Shown here: positions 18,847 through 30,033 of the stretch, in pieces
Position numbering within the stretch: position 1 is the first letter of the stretch
How the letters are laid out: each line of letters starts with the position of its first letter
Assembly (NCBI RefSeq): GCF_008244685.1
Contig: NZ_VTFT01000001.1
Span: forward strand, 3,203,248-3,267,247
Reading direction: 5' to 3'
DNA: 64,000 bases
Source of the DNA: Luteimonas viscosa
GTDB lineage: Bacteria > Pseudomonadota > Gammaproteobacteria > Xanthomonadales > Xanthomonadaceae
The notes under the pieces: model-generated
Seen by the model: the letters and a program-made list of their open reading frames with translations, nothing else
The model's database searches: none
Told to the model about the DNA's origin: nothing
Position numbers and translations under genes: made by a program

Positions 18847-19587
18847 GTGACGAATGCGACCCCGCCACGACCGCCCAGCCTGCACCTGCTCGTGCGGCGC
18901 GAGGACATCGATCCCGAACGCCTGGGCGGGCGCGTGGTCGTGGTGATCGACGTGCTGTTCGCCACTTCGACCATCGTCCGCGCGCTGGGCGCCGGACTGG
19001 CCGCCGTCTATCCCGCCAGCGACGACGACGATGCCCGCCAGGCCGCACGGCTGCGGCCGGATGCGGTCGTGGCCGGCGAATACCTTGCGCGCACCCTGCC
19101 GGACCACGCCCCGGCCACGCCACTGGCGCTGGCGGCACGGCTGCACGAGGGTGGCGAGCTGGTGTACTTCACGACCAACGGCACCCGCGCCATCGCCGCC
19201 TGCCGCGCCGCCGCCGCCGTGTACGCGGGCGCGCTGACCAATGCCGCCGCGCTCGCGCGACACATCGCGCGCGAACACCCGGGCATGCCGGTCCTGCTGG
19301 TCTGCGCGGGCTCGCTGGGGCGCTTCTGTGTCGAGGATTTCGTCGGCGCCGGCCATCTTGCGCGCGCGCTGCGCCGCTGCGCCGAGTACGCGCCCACCGA
19401 TGCCGCGCTCGGCGCCGAGTTCGCCAGCCTGGGCGTCGAACCGGGCGCCGCGCTGGCCGGCTCGCGCGTCGGCCGCATGCTCGCGGGGGCGGGGCTGGAA
19501 CAGGAGATCGCGCATGCCGCCGACTGCGACAGCTGCGAGGTGATACCGGTGCTGCGCGACGGCGTGCTGGTGAGGGCGGCGGCATGA
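18847..19587 (+). CDS. ComB-like phosphatase (2-phosphosulfolactate phosphatase family)
   Basis: The 246-residue protein matches the ComB fold family through VVVIDVLFATSTIVRAL, YFTTNGTRA and CAGSLGRFCVEDFVGAG. ComB is a Mg2+-dependent phosphatase of coenzyme M synthesis, but bacterial homologues outside methanogens have no proven substrate. Here it opens the rightward operon, starts with GTG 5 bp after operator-like site C, and its end overlaps the kinase start (ATGA). A phosphatase coupled to an acyl-CoA kinase could act on a phosphorylated intermediate; this is inference only. Confidence 0.82.
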   Translation: MTNATPPRPPSLHLLVRREDIDPERLGGRVVVVIDVLFATSTIVRALGAGLAAVYPASDDDDARQAARLRPDAVVAGEYLARTLPDHAPATPLALAARLHEGGELVYFTTNGTRAIAACRAAAAVYAGALTNAAALARHIAREHPGMPVLLVCAGSLGRFCVEDFVGAGHLARALRRCAEYAPTDAALGAEFASLGVEPGAALAGSRVGRMLAGAGLEQEIAHAADCDSCEVIPVLRDGVLVRAAA

Positions 19588-20642
19588 GCGGCCCCTCGCC
19601 ATTTCCCGCGGTCGAGGCGAACGCGGCGCGGCTGCAGGCCTGGCTGCAGGCACGGCTGGAAGGTTTCGGCGGCGGGTTGCAGGTCGACCGGCTCCACGGC
19701 GGTCGCTCCAATCCCGGATGGCGCCTGCGCACCGCCGAACGCGACTGCGTGCTGCGCGCGCGTCCCGGCCCGCGCGATCGGCTGCTGCCGTCCGCACACG
19801 CGATCGAACGCGAGTACCGCGTGCAGCAGGCGCTTGTCGGCAGCGGCGTGCCGGTTCCGGCGGTGCACGTACTGTGCGAGGACGAATCGGTCATCGGCGC
19901 GGGCTTCTACGTCATGGATTTCGCCGATGGCGAGATCTTCCGCGAGCAGGCGATGCCCGACCAGTCGCGCGAAGGTCGCGCCGCGCACTACGACGCGATG
20001 AACGCCGCGATCGCGGCCCTGCACGGGCTAGACGTGGATGCGCTCGGCCTGCGCGACTTCGGTCGTGGCGGCAGGTACTTCGCCCGCCAGATCGACCGCT
20101 GGACGCACCAGTACGCGGCCAGCCGCGACGGCGCGATCGACGCGATGGATCGCCTGATCGCGTGGCTGCCGGCGCACGTGCCGCACGAGGACGACGAGCC
20201 GGTGGCGCTGGTCCATGGCGATTTCCGCCTCGACAACCTGGTGTTCGCCCAGGGCGAGCCCCGCGTGCTCGCGGTGCTCGACTGGGAGTTGTCCACGCTC
20301 GGCCATCCGCTGGCCGATTTCGCCTACCACGTGATGAGCTGGCACATCACGCCGGGCTTCCTCACCGGGCTCGGCGGGTTGGACCTCGATGCGCTGGGCA
20401 TCCCCGACGAGCGCGCCTACGTGCGGGCGTACGAGCGGCGCACCGGGCGCGATGCCGGCGCGCACTGGGACTTCTGCCTGGCCTACAACCTGTTCCGGCT
20501 GGCCGCGATCCTGCAGGGCGTGGGCGCGCGCGCGCGCGCCGGCATGGCCACCGATCCGGACGCGCCGCGTTTCGCGGCCCAGGCGCCGATGCTGGCCGAA
20601 CTCGGCTGGCGCTTCGCGCGGCGCGCGCAGGGCGGTGCATGA
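19584..20642 (+). CDS. APH-family phosphotransferase (ACAD10/11 kinase-half-like)
   Basis: The 352-residue kinase-like protein has the phosphotransferase signature VHGDFRLDNLVF near residue 210, where Asp is the catalytic base. The Mg-binding region VLDWELSTLGHPLADFAY is near 231, and the N-terminal GGRSNPGWRL nucleotide region near 36. This arrangement is typical of the kinase half of ACAD10/ACAD11 and of LvaA, which phosphorylates 4-hydroxyacyl-CoA, rather than of antibiotic-modifying enzymes. The matching dehydrogenase is encoded divergently at 17423-18658. Start overlaps the ComB-like stop; the gene ends 55 bp before the FadB-like gene. Confidence 0.88.
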   Translation: MSGPSPFPAVEANAARLQAWLQARLEGFGGGLQVDRLHGGRSNPGWRLRTAERDCVLRARPGPRDRLLPSAHAIEREYRVQQALVGSGVPVPAVHVLCEDESVIGAGFYVMDFADGEIFREQAMPDQSREGRAAHYDAMNAAIAALHGLDVDALGLRDFGRGGRYFARQIDRWTHQYAASRDGAIDAMDRLIAWLPAHVPHEDDEPVALVHGDFRLDNLVFAQGEPRVLAVLDWELSTLGHPLADFAYHVMSWHITPGFLTGLGGLDLDALGIPDERAYVRAYERRTGRDAGAHWDFCLAYNLFRLAAILQGVGARARAGMATDPDAPRFAAQAPMLAELGWRFARRAQGGA

Positions 20643-20697
20643 ACGCGATGCGCGCCCCGATTTCCGCTGTTCTCTCCCACGGCAAGGCACAGTCACC

Positions 20698-22805
<2,108 letters not shown>

Positions 22806-22809
<4 letters not shown>

Positions 22810-23996
22810 GGTCCGCAGTGAAAGAAGCCGTCATCGTCTCCACCGCGCGCACCGCGCTGGCCAAAAGCTGGAAGGGCGCACTGAACCTGAGCCACGGCGC
22901 CACGGTCGGCGGCCACGTGGTCCGCCACGCGGTCGAGCGCGCCGGCATCGAGCCTGCCGAGGTCGAGGACGTGGTGATGGGCTGCGCCTGGCCCGAGGGC
23001 GCGACCGGCAGCAACATCGCCCGCCAGGTCGCGATCCGCGCCGGGCTGCCGGCCAGCGTGCCCGGCGCCACCGTCAACCGCTTCTGCGCGTCGGGATTGC
23101 AGGCCATTGCGCAGACCGCGCAGCGCATCGTCGCCGGCGAGGGCGAGGTGTTCGTCGCCGGCGGCGTGGAGTGCATCTCCACCGTGCAGAACACGATCAA
23201 CCAGCACATGCTGGAGGACACCTGGATGCAGCGGCACTACCCGGCGATCTACATGCCGATGCTGCACACCGCCGAGAACGTCGCCAGGCGCTACGGCATC
23301 GACCGCGAGCGCCAGGACCGCTACGGCGTGGAGAGCCAGGTACGTGCCGCCGCCGCGCAGGCCGCCGGTCGCTTCGACGACGAGATCGTGCCGATCACGG
23401 TGCGCATGGCCGTGGCCGACCCGGTCACCCGGGCGATGGGCACGCGCGAGGTCACGCTGTCGGCCGACGAGGGCATCCGTGCCGACACGAACTACGAAGG
23501 CGTGTCGAAGATCCGCACCGCGGTGCGCGGCGGCGTGATCTCGGCGGGCAATGCCAGCCAGTTTTCCGATGGTGCATCGGCCTGCGTGCTGATGTCTGTC
23601 GACGCGGCGCAGCGCAGGGGCGTGCAACCGTTGGGCGCGTTCCGCGGCTTTGCGGTCGCCGGCTGCGAGGCCGACGAGATGGGCATCGGCCCGGTCCACG
23701 CGGTGCCGAAGCTGTTGAAGAACGCCGGCCTCGGCGTCGACGACATCGGCCTGTGGGAACTCAACGAGGCGTTCGCGGTGCAGGTCCTGTACTGCATGGA
23801 CCGGCTCGGCATCCCGCACGAGCGGCTCAACGTCAACGGCGGTGCGATCGCGGTCGGCCATCCCTACGGCGTCAGCGGCGCACGGCTGGTGGGCCATGCG
23901 CTGATCGAAGGCAAGCGCCGCGGCGTGCAGCACGTGGTCGTGACCATGTGCGTCGGCGGCGGGCAGGGCGCGGCCGGGCTGTTCGAGGTCCTCTGA
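22806..23996 (+). CDS. Acetyl-CoA acyltransferase (thiolase)
   Basis: The 396-residue thiolase has the acyl-accepting cysteine in [10 protein letters not shown] near residue 93, the His in [12 protein letters not shown] near 350 and the second Cys in [14 protein letters not shown] near 382. It cleaves 3-ketoacyl-CoA to acetyl-CoA (or propionyl-CoA) and a shortened acyl-CoA. The ATG overlaps the FadB-like stop (ATGA), so the two gene products, which form a trifunctional beta-oxidation unit in other bacteria, are made together. An in-frame GTG at 22818 is a possible alternative start. Confidence 0.95.
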
Positions 23997-24001
23997 CGGC
24001 A

Positions 24002-25831
24002 ATGACCAGCCTGCTGATCTCGCGCGAAGACCTGCGCTTCCAGTTGTACGACTGGCTGGGCGTGGAGGCGCTGTTGCAGGCGCCGCGCTTCGCGGCGCAC
24101 TCGCGCGAGATGTTCGATGCGGTGATCGACAGTTGCGAGCGCCTGGCCGCGGACGTGTTCGCGCCCTGCAACCAGGCGGCGGACCGGCAGGAGCCACAGT
24201 TCGATGGCGAACGCGTCGCGGTGTTGCCGCAGGTGGCGCAGGCCGTGCGCGCCTTCGCCGACAGTGGCCTGCTGGCCGCGACCCAGGACGATGCGGTCGG
24301 TGGCATGCAGCTGCCGGTGGTGATCGAGAAGGCGGCGCTGGCCGGGTTGTACGCGGCCAACATCGGCGCGTGCGCGTATCCCGCGCTGACCATCGGCAAC
24401 GCCTCGCTGCTGCTGGCGCATGGATCGCCTGCGCAGATCGAGGCGTTCGCGTTGCCGCAACTGCGCGGCGAATGGACCGGCACCATGTGCCTGTCCGAAC
24501 CGCAGGCGGGCTCGTCGCTGTCCGACATCACAACGCGAGCCGAATTCGAATGCGATTCGCAGCTGGGGCCGCAGTACCGCCTGGCCGGTCGCAAGATGTG
24601 GATCTCGGGCGGCGAGCACGAGATCCTCGGCAACATCGTCCACCTCGTGCTGGCCAAGGTGCCGGATGCGGACGGCAAGCTGCCGCCGGGCACCCGGGGG
24701 ATCTCACTGTTCATCGTGCCGCGCTCGCTTCCCCGTGCGGACGGTGGCGCGGGCGAACGCAACGACGTCAGCCTCGCCGGACTCAACCACAAGCTGGGGT
24801 ACCGCGCGGCCGTCAACTGCGCGCTCAATTTCGGCGAGGGCCGCCACACGCCGGGTGGCCGTGCGGGCGCGATCGGCTACCTGGTCGGCAGGCCGGGCGC
24901 TGGACTGGCCTGCATGTTCCACCTGATGAACGAGGCGCGCATCGGGGTCGGCCTCGGTGCGGCGGCGCTGGGCTGCACCGCGTACCTGCACGCGCTCGAC
25001 TACGCGCGCAACCGCCCGCAGGGGCGGCTGCCGGGGCCCGCGGGCAAGGACCCCACGCAGCCGCAGGTACCGCTGGTCGCGCACGCGGACGTGCGCCGGA
25101 TGCTGCTGGCGCAGAAGTGCTATGCCGAAGGCGGGCTCGGGCTGGTGCTGTACTGCGCGAAGCTGGTGGACGAGGCGCGCATCGCGCGCGAGGCCGGCGA
25201 CGCCGCGACGGCGCTCGAACGCGAACGCCTGCTGGACATCCTCACCCCGATCGCCAAGAGCTGGCCGGCGCAGTGGTGTCTGGCCGGCAACGACCTCGCC
25301 ATCCAGGTCCACGGCGGCTACGGCTACACGCGCGACTACAAGGTCGAGCAGTTCTGGCGCGACAACCGTCTCAACGCCATCCACGAAGGCGCGCACGGCA
25401 TCCAGGGCATCGACCTGCTCGGGCGCAAGGTGGCGATGGATGAAAGTGCCGCGTTCGACGCGTACTGCGCGTTGCTGGAATCGGAGATTGCACGCGGTCG
25501 CGCATCGATTCACACCGATTGGGCAGATGCGCTCGCGACGCGACTGGCGCGTTTGCGCGACGTCACCGCGAAGCTGCTCGCCGTGCCCGATCCGGTCGCG
25601 CGGCTGGCGAACGCGACGCCCTATCTCGAAGCCTTCGGCCACGTCACCGTGGCCTGGGTCTGGCTGGGGCAGGCGCTGGCGCTGGGAACGCGCGACGACG
25701 ACTTCGCGCAGGGCAAGCGCCAGGCTGCGCGCTGGTTCATGCAGTGGGAACTGCCGCGCGTGGATGCGTGGCTCGACCGGCTGGCCGACAACGACGACAC
25801 CGCGCTGGCGATGCGCGACGCATGGTTCTGA
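24002..25831 (+). CDS. Acyl-CoA dehydrogenase, long form (FadE5/DmdC-like)
   Basis: At 609 residues this belongs to the long ACAD group with an extra C-terminal helical domain. Visible are LSEPQAGSSLSDITT, the flavin-site GRKMWISGGEHE, GGYGYTRDYKVEQFWRD and the catalytic glutamate in IHEGAHGIQGIDLLGRK near residue 460. It inserts the alpha,beta double bond into acyl-CoA. The ATG at 24002 is 5 bp after the thiolase stop; upstream frame extension is antisense-like noise. The central insertion is larger than in typical 380-residue ACADs, as in family members acting on branched or thio-substituted substrates. Confidence 0.92.
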   Translation: MTSLLISREDLRFQLYDWLGVEALLQAPRFAAHSREMFDAVIDSCERLAADVFAPCNQAADRQEPQFDGERVAVLPQVAQAVRAFADSGLLAATQDDAVGGMQLPVVIEKAALAGLYAANIGACAYPALTIGNASLLLAHGSPAQIEAFALPQLRGEWTGTMCLSEPQAGSSLSDITTRAEFECDSQLGPQYRLAGRKMWISGGEHEILGNIVHLVLAKVPDADGKLPPGTRGISLFIVPRSLPRADGGAGERNDVSLAGLNHKLGYRAAVNCALNFGEGRHTPGGRAGAIGYLVGRPGAGLACMFHLMNEARIGVGLGAAALGCTAYLHALDYARNRPQGRLPGPAGKDPTQPQVPLVAHADVRRMLLAQKCYAEGGLGLVLYCAKLVDEARIAREAGDAATALERERLLDILTPIAKSWPAQWCLAGNDLAIQVHGGYGYTRDYKVEQFWRDNRLNAIHEGAHGIQGIDLLGRKVAMDESAAFDAYCALLESEIARGRASIHTDWADALATRLARLRDVTAKLLAVPDPVARLANATPYLEAFGHVTVAWVWLGQALALGTRDDDFAQGKRQAARWFMQWELPRVDAWLDRLADNDDTALAMRDAWF

Positions 25832-25842
25832 AGGAGCACGAC

Positions 25843-26640
25843 ATGAACGACGACACTGCGCGACCCGGACGCAAGCTGTTCGACCTCGATGGCCGCGTCG
25901 CGCTGGTCACCGGAGGTTCGCGCGGCCTCGGCCTGCAGATCGCCGAAGCACTTGGGGACTACGGCGCCACCGTCGCGATCTCCGCGCGAAAGCAGCACGA
26001 ACTCGACGCGGCGCTGGCGCACCTGCGCGGGCGCGGCGTCCGCGCCGAGGCCTTCGCCGCCGATGTCGGCAAGCCGGAGTCGGTGTCGCAGCTCGTCGCC
26101 GCGGTGCTCGATGCGTTCGGGCAGGTCGACGTCCTGGTCAACAATGCCGGTGCGAGCTGGGGCGCCGACGCCGCCGACTATCCGCTCGAAGCCTGGGACA
26201 AGGTGTTCGACCTCAACGTGCGCGGGCTGTTCGTGCTCACGCAACAGGTCGCCAAACGCTCGATGCTGCCGCGCGGCGGCGGTCGCATCATCAACATCGC
26301 CTCCATCGCCGGCCTGCGCGGCAACGCCGGCGGCGCGCTCCGGACCATCGCCTACAACGCCTCCAAGGGTGCTGTCGTGAACCTCACGCGCGCGCTCGCG
26401 GCGGAGTGGGGCGGGCAGGGGATCACCGTGAACGCGATCGCGCCGGGGTTCTTCCCCTCGAAGATGAGCCAGGGCGTGATCGACGCGCTCGGCGAGGACG
26501 CGTTGATGGGCAACGCGCCGTTGCGCCGACTGGGCGGCGACGAGGACCTCAAGGGCGCCGCGCTGCTGTTCGCCTCCGATGCCGGCGCGCACATCACCGG
26601 CCAGGTCCTCGCGGTCGACGGCGGATATACCGCGGTATGA
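25843..26640 (+). CDS. Short-chain dehydrogenase/reductase (SDR) 1
   Basis: The 265-residue classical SDR has TGGSRGLG (~23), NNAG (~100), the Ser in NIASIAG and YNASK near 171, giving a complete Asn-Ser-Tyr-Lys set. An AAGGAG Shine-Dalgarno overlaps the preceding stop and fixes the ATG at 25843. It resembles gluconate 5-dehydrogenase/3-oxoacyl reductase-like enzymes that interconvert hydroxy and keto groups with NAD(P). In the island it may oxidise a hydroxyacyl or keto intermediate. Its stop overlaps the next SDR start by ATGA. Confidence 0.92.
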   Translation: MNDDTARPGRKLFDLDGRVALVTGGSRGLGLQIAEALGDYGATVAISARKQHELDAALAHLRGRGVRAEAFAADVGKPESVSQLVAAVLDAFGQVDVLVNNAGASWGADAADYPLEAWDKVFDLNVRGLFVLTQQVAKRSMLPRGGGRIINIASIAGLRGNAGGALRTIAYNASKGAVVNLTRALAAEWGGQGITVNAIAPGFFPSKMSQGVIDALGEDALMGNAPLRRLGGDEDLKGAALLFASDAGAHITGQVLAVDGGYTAV

Positions 26641-27599
26641 GCACCGGCTCGTCGAACATCGGCACGTCGAAGCCGGGGGCGTCGCACACGGACACACCGG
26701 GCATGGGCGACCTGCGCGGCAAGGTCGCGGTGATCACCGGCGCCGGCTCGGGTTTCGGCCGCGAGTTCGCGCGCCATGCCGCGCGCCAGGGCATGGCGCT
26801 GGTGCTGGTCGACGTGCAGGCGGACGCCCTGGGCGCCACCGTCGCCGAGCTGGAAGCCATCGGCGCGCCGTTGATGCACCGCCGCCTCGACGTGACCGAC
26901 GGCGAGGCCATGCACGCGCTGGCGCACGATGCCTGGGCGCGCTACGGCGCGGTGCACCTGCTGTTCAACAACGCCGGCGTGGGTTGCACCGGCCTGGTGT
27001 GGGAAGCCAGCGTGCAGGACTGGGAATGGGTGCTGGGCGTGAACCTGTGGGGCACGATCCACGGCCTGCGCGCGTTCGTACCGCGGATGTTGGAAGAGGC
27101 CCGCGAGAACGCCGGCTATCGCGCGCACATCGTCAACACGGCTTCGATGGCGGGCCTGGTCGATCCGCCGCTGACCGGCCCCTACAACGTCGCCAAGCAC
27201 GCAGTGGTCTCGCTGGCGGAAACGCTGCACCAGGACCTGTCGCTGGTGACCGACCGGATCGGTTGTTCGGTGCTGTGCCCGTCGTGGGTCGGCACCGGGA
27301 TCGCTGCGTCCGACCGCAACCGCCCGGCCGCGGCAGCGGCGCAGACGCGGGGCGCGGCAGTCGGACGCGCGCTGGTGGAGAAGGCCGTGGCCTCGGCACG
27401 GCTCACGGCCGCCGAGGTCGCGCGCATGACCTTCGACGCCATCGCCGAGCGCCGCTTCTGGATCCTTCCCCATCCGCAGGCGCTCGACGGCGTGCGCGCG
27501 CGCAACGAAGCGCTGCTCGCCGGGCAGGCGCCGCCCGATCCCTACGCCGCGCTGCCGCAACTGCGCGGCCAGCTGGTGGACGCGCTGCGCGCACCCTGA
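26637..27599 (+). CDS. Short-chain dehydrogenase/reductase (SDR) 2
   Basis: The 320-residue SDR has TGAGSGFG (~34), NNAGVG (~111), NTASMAG and YNVAKHA (~183). The residue at the usual YxxxK position fits (Tyr-Asn-Val-Ala-Lys). The C-terminus is longer than in SDR 1 and ends with a region (RRFWILPHPQ) common in SDRs of steroid and alicyclic acid gene clusters. The start overlaps SDR 1. Having two different SDRs suggests the substrate carries more than one hydroxyl/keto position or stereochemistry; this is inference. Confidence 0.9.
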   Translation: MSTGSSNIGTSKPGASHTDTPGMGDLRGKVAVITGAGSGFGREFARHAARQGMALVLVDVQADALGATVAELEAIGAPLMHRRLDVTDGEAMHALAHDAWARYGAVHLLFNNAGVGCTGLVWEASVQDWEWVLGVNLWGTIHGLRAFVPRMLEEARENAGYRAHIVNTASMAGLVDPPLTGPYNVAKHAVVSLAETLHQDLSLVTDRIGCSVLCPSWVGTGIAASDRNRPAAAAAQTRGAAVGRALVEKAVASARLTAAEVARMTFDAIAERRFWILPHPQALDGVRARNEALLAGQAPPDPYAALPQLRGQLVDALRAP

Positions 27600-27613
27600 A
27601 CCACGGAGAACGC

Positions 27614-28789
<1,176 letters not shown>

Positions 28790-28801
28790 CGGCCACGACG
28801 C

Positions 28802-29920
28802 ATGGATTTCGCCTTCACCGAAGAGCAGCAGATGCTGCAGGACTCGATCCGGCGCTACCTGGAATCGGGCTACGGCCTGGAACACCGCGCGCGGATCATC
28901 GCCGGCGACGAGGGCTGGTCGCCGCGGACCTGGGCCGAACTCGCCGAACTCGGATTGCTGGCGCTGGATATCGACGAGGACGACGGCGGCATCGGCGCGG
29001 GACCGGTCGGCACGATGCTGGTCTCGCAGGCGACCGGCGCGGGCCTGCTGGTCGAACCGTTCCATTCCAGCGCGGTGCTGGCCACGCGCGTGGTGTCGCT
29101 GCTGGCGCAGGGCGAACGTCGCGGGCAATTGCTCGATGCGCTGGGCTCGGGCGAGGCGATCGCGGTGCTCGCGCACGAGGAAGGCGATGGCTGGGACGCG
29201 CCGCTGGAGACCACCGCGGTTTCGGAAGGCGAGGGCTGGCACCTGCGCGGTCGCAAGGCCTGCGTCTACCACGCGCCGATGGCGCACTGGCTGCTGGTCA
29301 CCGCGCGCTGCGACGACGGTGTGGGCGTGTTCGTGGTGGAGCGCGGGGCGGATGGCGTCGACCTGCGCGCCGTTCGCACCCTCGATGGCCAGCGCGCCGC
29401 CGACATCGCGCTCGATGCGCGACTGCCGCCCGATGCGCGGCTGGGCGCAGGCGATGCAACGGCGGCGCTGGAGCAGTCGCTTGATCGCGGCATCGCAGCG
29501 CTGTGCGCCGACGCGCTGGGCGTGCTCGACCGGATCCTCACCGCGACCGTGCAGTACGCCCGCGACCGCGCCCAGTTCGGCACCCCGATCGGGCGCTTCC
29601 AGGCGCTGCAGCACCGCATGGCCGACATGTACATGCAGGTGGAGCAGGCACGTTCGATGACCTACTGCGCCACGTCGGCCTGCCTGCAGGACGATCCGGC
29701 ATCGCGACGCGAAGCGGTCTCCGCTGCCAAGGTCATCGTTGGCCAGGCCGCGCGCCGGGTCGGCCAGGAGGCGATCCAGCTGCATGGCGGCATGGGCATG
29801 ACCGACGAGCTCGACGTCAGCCACTGCTTCAAACGGTTGCTCGCCTTCGAGCTGCGCATGGGGACCACCGACGAACACCTGCGCCGCTACCGGGAAGCGG
29901 CGCAGGCGGACGCCGCCTGA
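28802..29920 (+). CDS. Acyl-CoA dehydrogenase, pimeloyl-CoA dehydrogenase small-subunit-like
   Basis: The 372-residue ACAD starts MDFAFTEEQQMLQDSIRRYL and carries RDRAQFGTPIGRFQALQHRM and LHGGMGMTDELDVSHCFKR, the pattern of small subunits of heteromeric ACADs. The N-terminal and middle domains are poorly conserved relative to homotetrameric enzymes, in keeping with a partner-dependent active site. It follows its presumed large subunit by 12 bp. Together they would dehydrogenate a bulky or dicarboxylic acyl-CoA. Confidence 0.9.
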   Translation: MDFAFTEEQQMLQDSIRRYLESGYGLEHRARIIAGDEGWSPRTWAELAELGLLALDIDEDDGGIGAGPVGTMLVSQATGAGLLVEPFHSSAVLATRVVSLLAQGERRGQLLDALGSGEAIAVLAHEEGDGWDAPLETTAVSEGEGWHLRGRKACVYHAPMAHWLLVTARCDDGVGVFVVERGADGVDLRAVRTLDGQRAADIALDARLPPDARLGAGDATAALEQSLDRGIAALCADALGVLDRILTATVQYARDRAQFGTPIGRFQALQHRMADMYMQVEQARSMTYCATSACLQDDPASRREAVSAAKVIVGQAARRVGQEAIQLHGGMGMTDELDVSHCFKRLLAFELRMGTTDEHLRRYREAAQADAA

Positions 29921-30033
29921 AAGCGAAGGACGATCGCGACACCACACAAGGACAAACAACAGGGATCCGGGGGCGCGGCGATACCGCGGCCGACACGGCT
30001 CCTCCATCAGGGGTACTACGGGAGGGTAGATCC

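Noticed and set aside
19584..20642. Aminoglycoside resistance enzyme reading of the APH-family gene
   Set aside because: The APH fold is shared, but operon context and the ACAD10/11-like HGDFRLDN/DWELSTLGHPLADFAY pattern fit acyl-CoA phosphorylation, not drug modification.
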